64,000 nucleotides of DNA, taken from contig NC_081552.1 in the NCBI RefSeq assembly GCF_963082655.1, positions 129,241,494 through 129,305,493 of the forward strand, in the 5' to 3' direction. Of this stretch, positions 55,735 to 64,000 are shown in pieces. Position 1 is the stretch's first letter. Each line of letters opens with the position of its first letter. This DNA comes from Stomoxys calcitrans. Taxonomy: Eukaryota > Arthropoda > Insecta > Diptera > Muscidae. Below the pieces are notes generated by a model, which saw nothing but the letters and a program-made list of their open reading frames with translations, searched no databases and was not told where the DNA came from. The position numbers were made by a program, and so were the translations under genes.

Positions 55735-55870
55735 TAAGTGGCAATCTAGAAGGTTACTCAAATTCACATTTTAGTCTATTGAGATACCAGAGGGACAAGA
55801 GAAGGGAGATGCCTGATCGCTTTTAAATAGCTACTAACTGGCGAATGCTCACATCCACTAACTTAAAAAC
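55735..55870 (-). mobile_element. LINE A-type 3' tail fragment
   Basis: The reverse complement reads AGTGGATGTGAGCATTCGCC, AAAAGCGATCAGG and GCCACTTAAACCTAACTG, close to the 3' end at 19960-20120. A stand-alone, diverged tail. Confidence 0.5.
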
Positions 55871-56035
55871 AAGTACGACAATCAATTGAGACTAGCAGTA
55901 AGCACTTGTTCCATCTTTTCATACACATTACAATAACAACCAATCCCGTGACACGGATTATCCTTTTGGAGTACAAAAGCTAGGCCCTCTTGTCCCATTA
56001 GACTTCCACTTAACTTGTTGCTTTAAGGTCAATTA

Positions 56036-57090
56036 AAAACAAGTAAAAGCATGCTAAGTTCGGCCGGGCCGAATCTTATATACCCTCCACCATGGATCGC
56101 ATTTGTATATGGCAGCTATATCAGGTTATGGACCGATTTGAACCATACTTTGCACAGTTGTTGAAAGTCATAACGAAACACTTCATGCAAAATTCAGATA
56201 AATCGGATAAGAATTGCCTCCTCTATTGGCTCAAGAAATCAAGATTCAAGATCGGATTATAGCAGCTCAAGAAGTCTTATCGGATATCGGTTTATATGAC
56301 AGCAAAATCAGACTATGAACCGATTGGAACCATACTTGGTACAGTTGTTGGAAGTCATGACGAAACACGTCTTGCAAAATTTCAGCCAAATCGGATAGGA
56401 ACTGCCCCCTCTAAAGGCTCAAGAAGTCAAGACCCCAGATCGGTTTATAGACAGCTATATCAGGTTATGCATCGATTTCAACCGTGCTTGACACACTTGT
56501 TGGAAATCATTACAAAACACCTCATCAACATTCATTCAAATTGGATAAAAATTGCGCGCTGTAGTGGATCTAGAAGCCAAGTTCCAAGACCGGTTTATAT
56601 AGCAGCTATATCACAACACGGACCATATGGTCCGTTTACAATCCCAACCGACCTACACCTATAAGAAGTATTTGCGCAAAATTTCAAGCGGCTAGCTTTA
56701 CTCCCTCGAAAGTTAGCGTGCTTTTGACAGACAGAAGGACGGACATGGCTAGATCGACAAGAATATATTGGGTAGCCCAAAAAGTAATTGCGGATTTTTT
56801 AAAAGAATGTAAATGCATTTTTAATAAAACTTAGAATGAACTTTAATCAAATATACTTTTTTTCTAAAGCAAGCTAAAAGTAACAGCTGATAACTGACAG
56901 AAGAAAGAATGCAATTACAGAGTCTCAAGCTGTGAAAAAATTTGTCAACGCCGACTATATGAAAAATCCGCAATTACTTTTTGGGCAACCCAATATATAC
57001 TTTATGAGGTCTGAGACGAATATTTCAAGGAATTACAAACAGAATGACGAAATTAGTATACTCCCATCCTATCCTATGATGGAAGGTATA
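56036..57090 (-). mobile_element. HINE family 1 copy j, split by a mariner MITE
   Basis: Hairpin TTCGGCCGGGCCGAA near 56060, monomers, a very short GTCY tract (GACAGACAGAAGGACGGAC near 56725), then the conserved AAGAATATA block interrupted by the MITE at 56768-56993 and continuing as TATACTTTATGAGGTCTG, ending at a degenerate GATGGAAGGTATA. Confidence 0.85.
56768..56993. mobile_element. mariner-derived MITE, 226 bp
   Basis: Ends TTGGGTAGCCCAAAAAGTAA and TTACTTTTTGGGCAACCCAA with TA duplications (56766-56767, 56994-56995). The internal sequence equals both ends of the mariner at 21843-22750 (AAATGCATTTTTAATAAAAC, AAGCAAGCTAAAAGTAACAG, AACGCCGACTATATGAAAAA) without the transposase gene. A deletion derivative mobilised by that mariner type. 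Confidence 0.95.
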
Positions 57091-57092
57091 AA

Positions 57093-57485
57093 CATTTTTT
57101 TGTTGTAATTTGTATTTCCTTTTTTATTGGCGATAAAAGATATGTACGTTTAGCAATTGTGTACTCTTCTAAGGACTATCAAAATATCTTTTTCTTGCTA
57201 GTGCCTGCCAGGCACACATAAGATATTGGTGGTTAGTTGTATTTTCTTTGTTCAGCTCGCGCTGCGTGTTCTCGTTCGTCTACTGCTGCACTCGAATTTT
57301 TCTCCGTCACTCTCTCTTCTATTTCCCTTAAAAACAAATTTCAATAACGTTGCCGTCGTTGAGGACTGAACTCGGGACCTCAAGTTTGGTAGTCTTGGAC
57401 ACATCCTCTAGCCTTCCGGTATCATCTTTGTTATAATGCGATAACTTAATTAGTACTACTGCGCATTAATAGGTGTCTCATTTAA
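57093..57485 (-). mobile_element. Spacer with possible tRNA-related SINE piece
   Basis: On minus, 57432-57348 reads GGCTAGAGGATGTGTCCAAG ... GAGGTCCCGAGTTCAGTCCT, with a B-box-like GAGTTCAGTCC. Such tRNA-like heads occur in fly SINEs. The rest of the stretch shows nothing recognisable. Confidence 0.35.
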
Positions 57486-57504
57486 TTAAATTAAAAACAA
57501 ATTT

Positions 57505-57990
57505 GTAGTCCGATTCAGACCATAAATGAATTGAATGCTAAACATTATAGAAGTCATTATGTAATATTTCAGGTCTTTCGGATAAGAATTGCACCTTGTA
57601 GGGACTGAAGAAACAAAATCGAAAGATCGGTTTACATGGGAGCTGTATCAAGCTATAGATCGATTCAGACCATATTTCACATGTATGTTGAAGGTCATTA
57701 GAGAAGCCGTTGTACAAAATGTAAACCAAATTGGATAATAACTGCGCCCTCTAGAGGCTCAAGAAGTCAGATCCCAGATCGGTTTATATGGCAGCTATAT
57801 CAGGTTATGTACCGATTTGCGCCAAACTAAGCACAGTTGTTGGAAGTCATAACAAAACACCTCATGCAAAATTTCAGCCAAATCGGATGAGAATTGAGCT
57901 CTCTGGCGGCTCAAAAAATCAAGATCAAAGATTAGTTTATATGGCAGCTATACCAGGTTATTAACAGATTTTAACCCAACTTAGCAACGC
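57505..57990 (-). mobile_element. HINE family 1 fragment k
   Basis: Monomers only (AGTCCGATTCAGACCATAAA, AAGATCGGTTTACATGGGAG, CAGATCGGTTTATATGGCAG, GTTGTTGGAAGTCATAACAA). No hairpin, microsatellite or conserved block. Confidence 0.75.
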
Positions 57991-58130
57991 TGTGTGTCCA
58001 GTGTATTGTTCATCTCAGCTGATATCAAACTTTCGTTATCTAGCTCTTTGTCGTATAAAAGAAGCTAACTTATGTCTTCTTCTTCCATATCTTCAAAATT
58101 AGAATTTCTTGCTGTTTCTGCGAGTTCTTT

Positions 58131-59335
58131 TCAAATGCTCGGAACATTATTAATTTCTTCCATATCTTTGATAATGCATTCGGGGCAAAATTGGCGCCAA
58201 GTTCCGTTCATGCACGATTCCTGAACTTCCTTCCAAGATCGGATTATATTTACAACAGCCGTCCTGATGCTATAATTCTTCCACAAATCTTTCATTGAGG
58301 GCATATTATCTCCATCAGTTGATTTAAGAAGTTGGCTAAAAGTTCGTCGCAAATAATAGGACTTGAAGTTGGATATTACACCTTGGTCCATTGGTTGTAT
58401 CACTGATGTGTGGTATTTGGAGGCATAAAAACCACTTTTATGTTTTCGGAATAATCATCACAATAAACAGGATGACTTGGTACATTGTCCAATAACAAGA
58501 GGACTTAAAACTCAATATTTTGAAAAGAACAGTAAGCTTTAAGTTCAGATACGGCACAATTTTCCATCCAACCTTTAAATAAGGATGCAGTCATCGACGC
58601 TTTTGTGTTAGCACGCCAATAAACAGGAAGCTCGTTATTTTTTACATTTTAAAAAGATCTCGGGTTTAAAATCTCCCGCAGCATTTCCTCCTATGAGAAG
58701 AGTAAGTCTGTCTTTACTAACTTTATATCTAGGGGAAGATTTTTCTTATTTAGAAATGTAGGTTCTTCCTGGCAACCGCTTCCAAAAAAGGCCTGTCTCA
58801 TCTGCGTTAAAAACTTGTTTTGCTGAATGATAGCTTTTAATTGAAGTTTGAACTTGTCTGCAGCTGCATTATCTGCACTAGCAGTTTCGCCTTTTAATGC
58901 AATGTTATGCAAATTTGCACGGTTTTTGAAACGATCAAACCAACCTCTGCTCGCTTCAAACTCTTCAAAAGTCTCCGCACTTGATAGTGGATAATTTTCT
59001 TTAAGGTCGTTGAATAAGGACAAAGCTTTGTTCTGAATTACAATTTGGCTTAATGGCATTCTCCGCTGGTTTTGATCTTCTATCCAAACGCTAAGAAGAG
59101 ACTTCATTTTTTCCATTAAAGATCTTCTCATTTTTATGACTTGTTTATGTTGCAATGATGAGGCACATTCAGCAAATTTTTTAATTTTATCAGCGTCCCT
59201 GGTACAGATTGATCTCACTGTAGTTGGGGGAAGTCCAAGGCTTCTTCCCATCTCAACGGCTTTTCCCCCGATTTGTTACGTTTTAAAATATCAATTTTTT
59301 TGCTCTAAAAATATTTGCTGTCTTTTCTGACTCAT
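58131..59335 (-). pseudogene. Tigger/pogo transposase pseudogene
   Basis: Starts ATG at 59335 (MSQKRQQIFLEQKN), with frameshifts through the first helix-turn-helix, then GRSLGLPPTTVRSICTRD. A CENP-B-type HTH follows: ALSLFNDLKENYPLSSAETF, EEFEASRGWFDRFKNRANLH. The DDE catalytic domain is split by frameshifts: NADETG at 58791-58808, LLLDNVPSHP near 58470-58503 and QPMDQGVISNFKSYYLRRTF near 58345-58395, so all three acidic positions are still encoded. The acidic tail lies at 58080-58140. These enzymes cut and paste at TA. Stops between 58691 and 58405 and the frame changes make it inactive. Confidence 0.85.
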
Positions 59336-59429
59336 TATTACAATTGTGTTTTTAAACTTCGCTTCGGCAAAATTAATTTGAAACTCTTTAACTAATAACT
59401 AGCACACTGCATTCACATAAACAAGACTA

Positions 59430-59735
59430 AAATGGAAATCCCCCTTTTCTGTTTATGTTTTTTCCCGAAACTCCCTTTGACATTAACGACGCAAATTGAA
59501 ACAAAAACGACGCTACTTCGTAGTCAGAAAATGTTAGACAATCAAATAGCAATCTTAAAATGGGAGTTCCCCCTTTTCTGTTTATGTTTTGCACCCGAAA
59601 AACAGTTTCATATTAACGACGCAACTCGAAACAAACCCGACGCAACTTCGAAGTCACAGAAAATTTTAGAACGACGCAACTTTGAAACGACGCAAATCGA
59701 AGCTACGCAAACCGGGGTATTAGTGTACTATATTT
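59430..59735. repeat. Tandem ACGACGCAA-type motifs upstream of Tigger gene
   Basis: Six occurrences of ACGACGCAA/ACGACGCTA or close variants, each followed by Cys/Thr-like spacing CTxxGAAxC, and a ~125-bp imperfect duplication (CCCCCTTTTCTGTTTATG at 59444 and 59569). They lie between the transposase start and the likely element end. Confidence 0.65.
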
Positions 59736-59739
59736 CGTT

Positions 59740-60270
59740 ACACAATAGGATTGACATTTTATTAGATATATCAAAGAATTAAGGTGGTAATTTCATTTGA
59801 CAAAAATTGCAAATAGATTACAGAGTGTAGTACCATATCAAATTAAGGTGGGGTGTGATGTTTTTGGGAGTGACGATTTTACTTCTTTTTGGAATTCCGT
59901 TATCTGCTGTTGACTTCTTGTCGTGTCAAAAACACATGATTTAGTTTGCCTTGCGTTGTGTAGGATGAAAGACGTTTAGCAGGAAAGCAATTATGAAAAA
60001 TTGCATTATTCATATAAAACTTGTGTAGGTACATAGTCTAAATACACCATTTTTGGTTTTTGGCCGAAATATTTAATAACGATTTGAATTAAAATCCTTA
60101 CATCTACGCCAAAAAAAATCCTAAATAAAGCTATATTTGGGTATAATCTCCATATACAATCTATCTCCCGAAAAATTTCTTGCCTCTTATAAAAGCAAAC
60201 TTTTCCAAAGGTCTAATGGTGTTTTAAATCCTTCATATTATCTTTAATAATAAAAGAGAATTTTTGCTAT
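59740..60270. other. No recognisable feature
   Basis: AT-rich DNA without shared repeats or supported coding sequence. Confidence 0.5.
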
Positions 60271-60273
60271 TTT

Positions 60274-60806
60274 TATACCCTCCACCAGAGGATGGGGGTA
60301 TAATAGTTTCGTAATTCTGTTTATAACTCCTCGTAATATTTGTCTAAGACCCCATAAAGTATATATATTCTTGATCGTCATGACATTTTAAGTCGATCTA
60401 GCCATGTCTGTCCGTCCGTCCGTCTGTCATTCGAAAGCACGCTAACTTTCGAAGGAGTAAGCTAGCCGCTAGAAATTTTGCACAAATACTTCTTATTCGT
60501 GTAGGTCAGTTGGGATTGTAAATGGACTATAGCTGCCATATAAACCGATCTGGGATCTTGATTTCTTGAGCCGCTAGAGGGCACAATTCTTATCCGATTT
60601 GGATGAAATTTTGCATGAGGTGTTTTGTTGTGACTGTCAACAACATTACTAAGAATAGTTCAAATCGGCCCATAAGTTGATATAGCTGCCATATCAACCG
60701 ATCTGGGGTCTTGAGTTCATGTGCCACTAGGGGACGCAATTATTATCCGATTTGGCTGAAATCTTGCATGAGGTGTTTTGTTGCGACTATCAACAACAGT
60801 GCTAAG
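60274..60806 (+). mobile_element. HINE family 1 fragment l
   Basis: TATACCCTCCACCAGAGGAT, conserved ATAAAGTATATATATTCTTG at about 60354, GTCY tract 60409-60430, two to three monomers, ending near 60806 before a T run. The hairpin end is missing. Confidence 0.8.
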
Positions 60807-61130
60807 AATTGTTTTTTTTTTATCTAATGCTAGGACTAAAAGTAGTATTTCTTTTACATATGCGGACTGAAATAGTGTTAAATTGGAGTATAAGTGCAAT
60901 GTTTTTAATTAAACCGCAGCTCCGTGGGGGATACATCTGAGGAAGATTCTGTCCTCGAGACCTATTACGGTGAGGTATATTCAGAAATCAGAGAATGTAT
61001 GGACAATGTCTAGTGAGGAAACACTAGAACTACTCGTTGGTACACATTTCCCCGAAAATTCTCCAACGGACAACGTGGCGCCAAAAGAGGTTGTCACTGA
61101 TATGCATTCGTAGGAGGCCGTTAGAGGAAA

Positions 61131-61462
61131 TTGTCTGAGCCGATAATCCCTTGGGCGATAAGCAGTTTCGTATCCTTTAAGTCACCAGGCCCTGATGATG
61201 TATCACCTGTTGAATTACAAGCTGTGTCTTATAGACTGGTTCCCAAGCTTAGGGAGATATACTCTGCTTGTATCAGAATGTCTTATATAACAGTTGGATG
61301 GATGACACGAAAGTCGTTTTCATTCCGAAAGCAGGAATACACCACCACACGAAGGCGAAAGATTTTCCTCCTATTAGTCTGTCATCCTTAATGCTGAAGA
61401 CTGTTGAGAGGATGATAGAAAAATCCCTGGAGAATGCCGGTAGCGGCAGCAGATTCACATAG
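61131..61462 (+). pseudogene. LINE A RT finger region
   Basis: Frame one: FKSPGPDDVSPVELQAVSYR and LREIYSACIRMSYITVGW. Frame two: VVFIPKAGIHHHTKAKDFPP and ISLSSLMLKTVERMIEKSL. The one-base change near WMDDTK shifts the frame. The residue order matches copy 2 and supplies the region deleted there. Confidence 0.8.
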
Positions 61463-61582
61463 TCAAGGCAAATCCACTGAAGCAGCCCTTCACGACCTAG
61501 TCAGCTACATAGAGGGGTCCTCTCGCTGTCAAGAAATATACAATGGAAGCATTTCTTGACATTGAAGGTGCTTTCAGTAATG

Positions 61583-61757
61583 TTGGTTAGGTTAGGTAAG
61601 AGTGGCAGTCCTATACAGTCTCACTTAGACAATGTTTAGTCCATTGTGTACCACAGTAGCGACAGACAAAGGCTTCTGGCGGGAATTAAACCCACGACCC
61701 CTGCACTGGTAATCCAAGCAAGCTTGGTAACTTCCAGGGGCGCCCAATCAATAATGA
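61583..61757 (-). mobile_element. tRNA-derived SINE inserted in LINE A copy 5
   Basis: On minus the element reads GGAAGTTACCAAGCTTGCTT, GGATTACCAGTGCAGGGGTC, GTGGGTTTAATTCCCGCC (B-box-like GGTTTAATTCC), then a unique body and a CTTACCTAACCTAACC tail. LINE A sequence is interrupted between GCTTTCAGTAATG and AATGATGTAAAACCG; compare the continuous copy at 6330. A candidate target duplication is TCARTAATG on both sides with one mismatch. Confidence 0.8.
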
Positions 61758-62447
61758 TGTAAAACCGACGTCAATCATGAAACAGTTGGATTTTCTAGTC
61801 ATCAACTCTACCGTAATAAAGTTTATTAATAACTTACGGCAGGCTTGGGATCTGTGGATCTAAAAAGATGGGTCAGCACAGGAAGACCTCAAGGAGGTGT
61901 ACTGTCTCCTCTACTTTGGAATATAGCCATTAACAATATATTATTTTCTCTGGAAGAAAAAGGCGTAAAAATGGTCGAATGCTGATGACGTGGCAATTGC
62001 GGTTAGGCGGAGTTTCCCAGCACTCTAAGAGATATACTTCAGGAAGCTCTACGCGCAACAGCAAAGTGGGCTACCGAAAATGGTCCCTGCATAAATTCGT
62101 GCAAGACAGAAGTAGTTCTTTTCAGCAGGAGATACAAGTTGCCTGCAGTGGAACCTGTCTCCTTGGGTCAAGAGAATGTTCCGTTTACAGAAAACGCAAA
62201 ATACCTGGGTGTTTTGCTGGACAGGAAATTGAACTTCAAATCCAACATTTTTGAAAGGGCAAGAAAGGCCACTTTTGCCCAATGTGGTCATGTGGCGGCT
62301 ACGGACACTGTGTTATTCTTCATACAATATCCGATGTTCCAGGAAGTTTGGTTTACACCCTATCTGAGCCTCATTTTGATAAAAAGTACTGCACCACTAT
62401 TCTTGATACAACCGATTGGAACTACGATATCCCTGGTAACAGAAGTT

Positions 62448-62560
62448 ACATAGACTTCTATACGGATGGTTCCAAACTAAACGACCAGGTGGACTTTGGG
62501 GTGCACTCTAAATATCTAGAACTGGTCATATCAATCAGAGATCCTTGCAATTAAGGAAGT
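62448..62560 (+). pseudogene. LINE A RNase H N-terminus
   Basis: RSYIDFYTDGSKLNDQVDFG and VHSKYLELVIS. The Tyr codon broken in copy 2 is intact here. The next conserved block (QAEILAI) is joined after a small deletion in another frame (IRDPCN). Confidence 0.75.
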
Positions 62561-63006
62561 GGAGGAATGGCTAAGATATAATTTCATTTCGACGATTGGC
62601 ATAAATATCTTCTCAGATAGCCAGGCAGTCACTAAATCCCTGGACAAAGTATTTCTGAATCCTCGACTGTCGCAGATCTTTCAAAGAGATAACTGAATAG
62701 TTCTGGTTGCCGGGCCACAGAGATATCCCAGGGAATTGTAAAGCAGACGAGCTTGCGAGACTAGGAACTACAATACCTTACACATTCCAGGGATACTGGA
62801 ATCTGTGGGTATGCCTCTAGCGACATGTAAGCTAAGTTTTCAGGACCTGGCCCGAAGGGCAACGAATTATAGATGGTCACAAAGAGGGGACTGTGAGCAT
62901 TCCAAAACTAACTAACCTAACCTAATTATACAGCCATTGTATATTTCCTCTTATATATTTTAATGTTTTTAGTTATTAACTTCATATATTAATAAGCAAT
63001 AAAATC

Positions 63007-63321
63007 GGGAGGCCACCGTAGAGCAGAGGTTAGCAAATCCGCCAATGACGCTGAACGCCTGGTTTCGAATCCTGGCGAGACCATCAGAAAAAATTTCAGC
63101 GGTGGTTTTCTCCTCCTAATGCTGGCAACATTTGTGAGGTACTAAGCCATGTAAAACTTCTCTCCAAAGAGGAGTCGCACTGCCGCACGCCGTTCGGACT
63201 CGGCTATAAAAAGGAGGCCCCTTATCATTGAGCTTAAACTTGAATCGGACTGCACTCATTGATATGTGAGAAGTTTGCCCCTGTTCCTTAGTGGAATGTT
63301 CATGGGCAAAATTTGCATTTG
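63007..63321 (+). mobile_element. tRNA-derived SINE, near full length
   Basis: Head GGGAGGCCACCGTAGAGCAG, A-box-like TAGAGCAGAGGTTAGC, B-box GGTTTCGAATCC (63061-63072), then TGGCGAGACCATCAG and a tRNA-unrelated body with GCCGTTCGGACTCGGCTATA, AAAAGGAGGCCCCTTATCAT and TTCATGGGCAAAATTTGCAT. Copies at 8.1 and 20.3 kb cover its two halves. It is transcribed by RNA polymerase III in intact families; expression here is not shown. Confidence 0.85.
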
Positions 63322-64000
63322 TAATAATAAGCAATTAATATATTATTTTGTATTGTTCATTATATTTAGTAGTTTTGTAACTACATAGGGCTTCTATGAG
63401 GTTATATACTGAAATGTTGAAATAAATTAAATTAAATAAGGTATAGAGGCAATCGATTACCTTCTTATATACCCTTGATTACCTTTTCCCACTGAAAAGT
63501 TCCGTGGATTGACGGCTTTTCATAGTATCAGTTTGATTAAGATTTTCAAAGTTCACACTATTTTCAACATGCAAAATTTTATTATTAGTATTTATTTTCA
63601 GTCTAATGCTTACTGACAAAACAGGCATCGGTTCGACTTTAATGACTTGTAAAAAATTAAAATATCATTTACCAACGCAGTTCTGAAACGCAGTTAACTA
63701 ATATCCAATAAAATTGCTGCGAATACTTTTTGTTGTAAGTTTTAATGGCTACCGTCAATAAACTGATAAAAAGTGGTAATCATTATATCTAATTGCTTCT
63801 CATTTTGTTCTTGGATAAAGAAATATGATTTGAAAAGGAAGAAAGTCATAACATACGGAATTTTAAGCAAATTTTTATATATATATCGTGCTTACTCTTA
63901 TTAGAAATGAGAAAAATTTTTCACTTCGGCAATCAAAACTGAAAGATTTTTTTTGTGTTGCAGCAGAATAATAATTGGCGTTATAATTTTTTATTTTTCA
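63322..64000. other. No recognisable feature
   Basis: AT-rich sequence with TA runs near 63880 and no shared repeat or supported coding sequence. Confidence 0.5.

Larger units (their letters stand above)
58080..59735 (-). mobile_element. pogo/Tigger-type DNA transposon, degraded
   Basis: Minus-strand transposase pseudogene with a 5' non-coding region (59735-59336) of repeated short motifs. Terminal inverted repeats could not be matched with confidence; a candidate right end is TAATACCCCGGTTTGCGTAG (59707-59726, minus). A TA-flanked structure is not demonstrated. Confidence 0.7.
60915..62935 (+). mobile_element. LINE family A copy 5 with CCTAACC tail
   Basis: Linker (60915-61130), RT (61131-62250), RNase H (62448-62600), tail CGAACTAACTAACCTAACCT-like 3' end near 62905-62933. 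The RT is interrupted by a SINE (61583-61757). The YADD codons are shifted out of frame near 61980. This copy shows the true family 3' end. Confidence 0.85.

Noticed and set aside
59432..59782. 116-residue plus-strand frame MEIPLFCLCFFPKLPLTLTT
   Set aside because: It covers the duplicated 125-bp segment and ACGACGCAA motifs upstream of Tigger; the repeated MEIPLFCLCF/WEFPLFCLCF halves reflect that duplication.
63061..63072. B-box suggesting a true tRNA gene
   Set aside because: No acceptor stem or anticodon arm can be folded, and the sequence continues into a SINE body present elsewhere.
63116..63334. Minus-strand frame MLIITNANFAHEHSTKEQGQ
   Set aside because: It is the reverse complement of the SINE body at 63007-63321.

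Overview
The window reads as intergenic or intronic, repeat-dense DNA from a higher dipteran, most likely a muscoid calyptrate fly (stable fly or house fly type). This is inferred from AT-rich, intron-like DNA and from many INE-1/DINE-1 (mini-me, HINE) style elements carrying the conserved block ATAAAGTATATATATTCTTG followed by GTCY microsatellites. LOA-like, Jockey-like, CR1-like and RTE non-LTR retrotransposons, mariner, pogo/Tigger and tRNA-derived SINEs support the same view. I see no bacterial genes, no complete host gene, no viral gag/pol/env cassette, no tRNA or rRNA gene and no CRISPR. Essentially every protein-like segment is a decayed transposon fragment. The one possible exception is a 113-codon open stretch at 46444-46782 (minus).

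Layout. 0-2.8 kb: LINE family A copy 1 (minus). 3.4-4.9 kb: HINE copy. 5.0-5.6 kb: foldback element from a Tc1/mariner relative. 5.7-7.9 kb: LINE A copy 2. 8-9.3 kb: degenerate AT-rich repeats, a SINE and a HINE fragment. 9.3-11.7 kb: a long element headed ACTAGCTG, built of ~130-bp monomers. 11.7-16.5 kb: HINE copies and a perfect 324-bp palindrome with (AT)117. 16.5-20.5 kb: LINE A fragments flanking a Jockey-like LINE C, an RTE remnant and a SINE. 20.5-21.7 kb: nothing recognised. 21.8-22.75 kb: mariner. 22.9-27 kb: a HINE and two more ACTAGCTG elements arranged head to head. 27-29.5 kb: CR1/Jockey-like LINE D, interrupted by a 224-bp LINE B insertion with a 14-bp target duplication. 29.6-34.1 kb: HINEs and degenerate repeats. 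34.2-35.0 kb: Penelope-like fragment with a GIY-YIG domain and inverted repeats, each carrying a hammerhead-ribozyme-like motif. 35.1-38.8 kb: HINEs around an RTE endonuclease. 38.9-43 kb: LINE A copy 4, a HINE and LINE B copy 1. 43-48.3 kb: three copies of a second HINE family, GTAC-rich repeats and the exon-like open frame. 48.7-55.7 kb: LINE B copies 2 and 3 around 3.6 kb of GTAC-rich tandem monomers. 56-58 kb: a HINE carrying a mariner MITE. 58-59.7 kb: Tigger transposase pseudogene. 60.3-62.9 kb: HINE fragment and LINE A copy 5 carrying an inserted SINE. 63.0-63.3 kb: SINE. 63.3-64 kb: nothing recognised.

These parts do not form a pathway; they are layers of insertion. Likely autonomous sources are represented by broken copies (LINE A-D, RTE, Penelope, mariner, Tigger). 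The likely passengers are SINEs sharing a CCTAACC-type 3' tail with LINEs A and B, a mariner MITE, and HINEs that would need a Helentron Rep/helicase absent from this window. The most interesting signals are the Penelope hammerhead-like motifs, the ~150-bp monomer architecture shared by two HINE families, the ACTAGCTG element, and the large palindromes.
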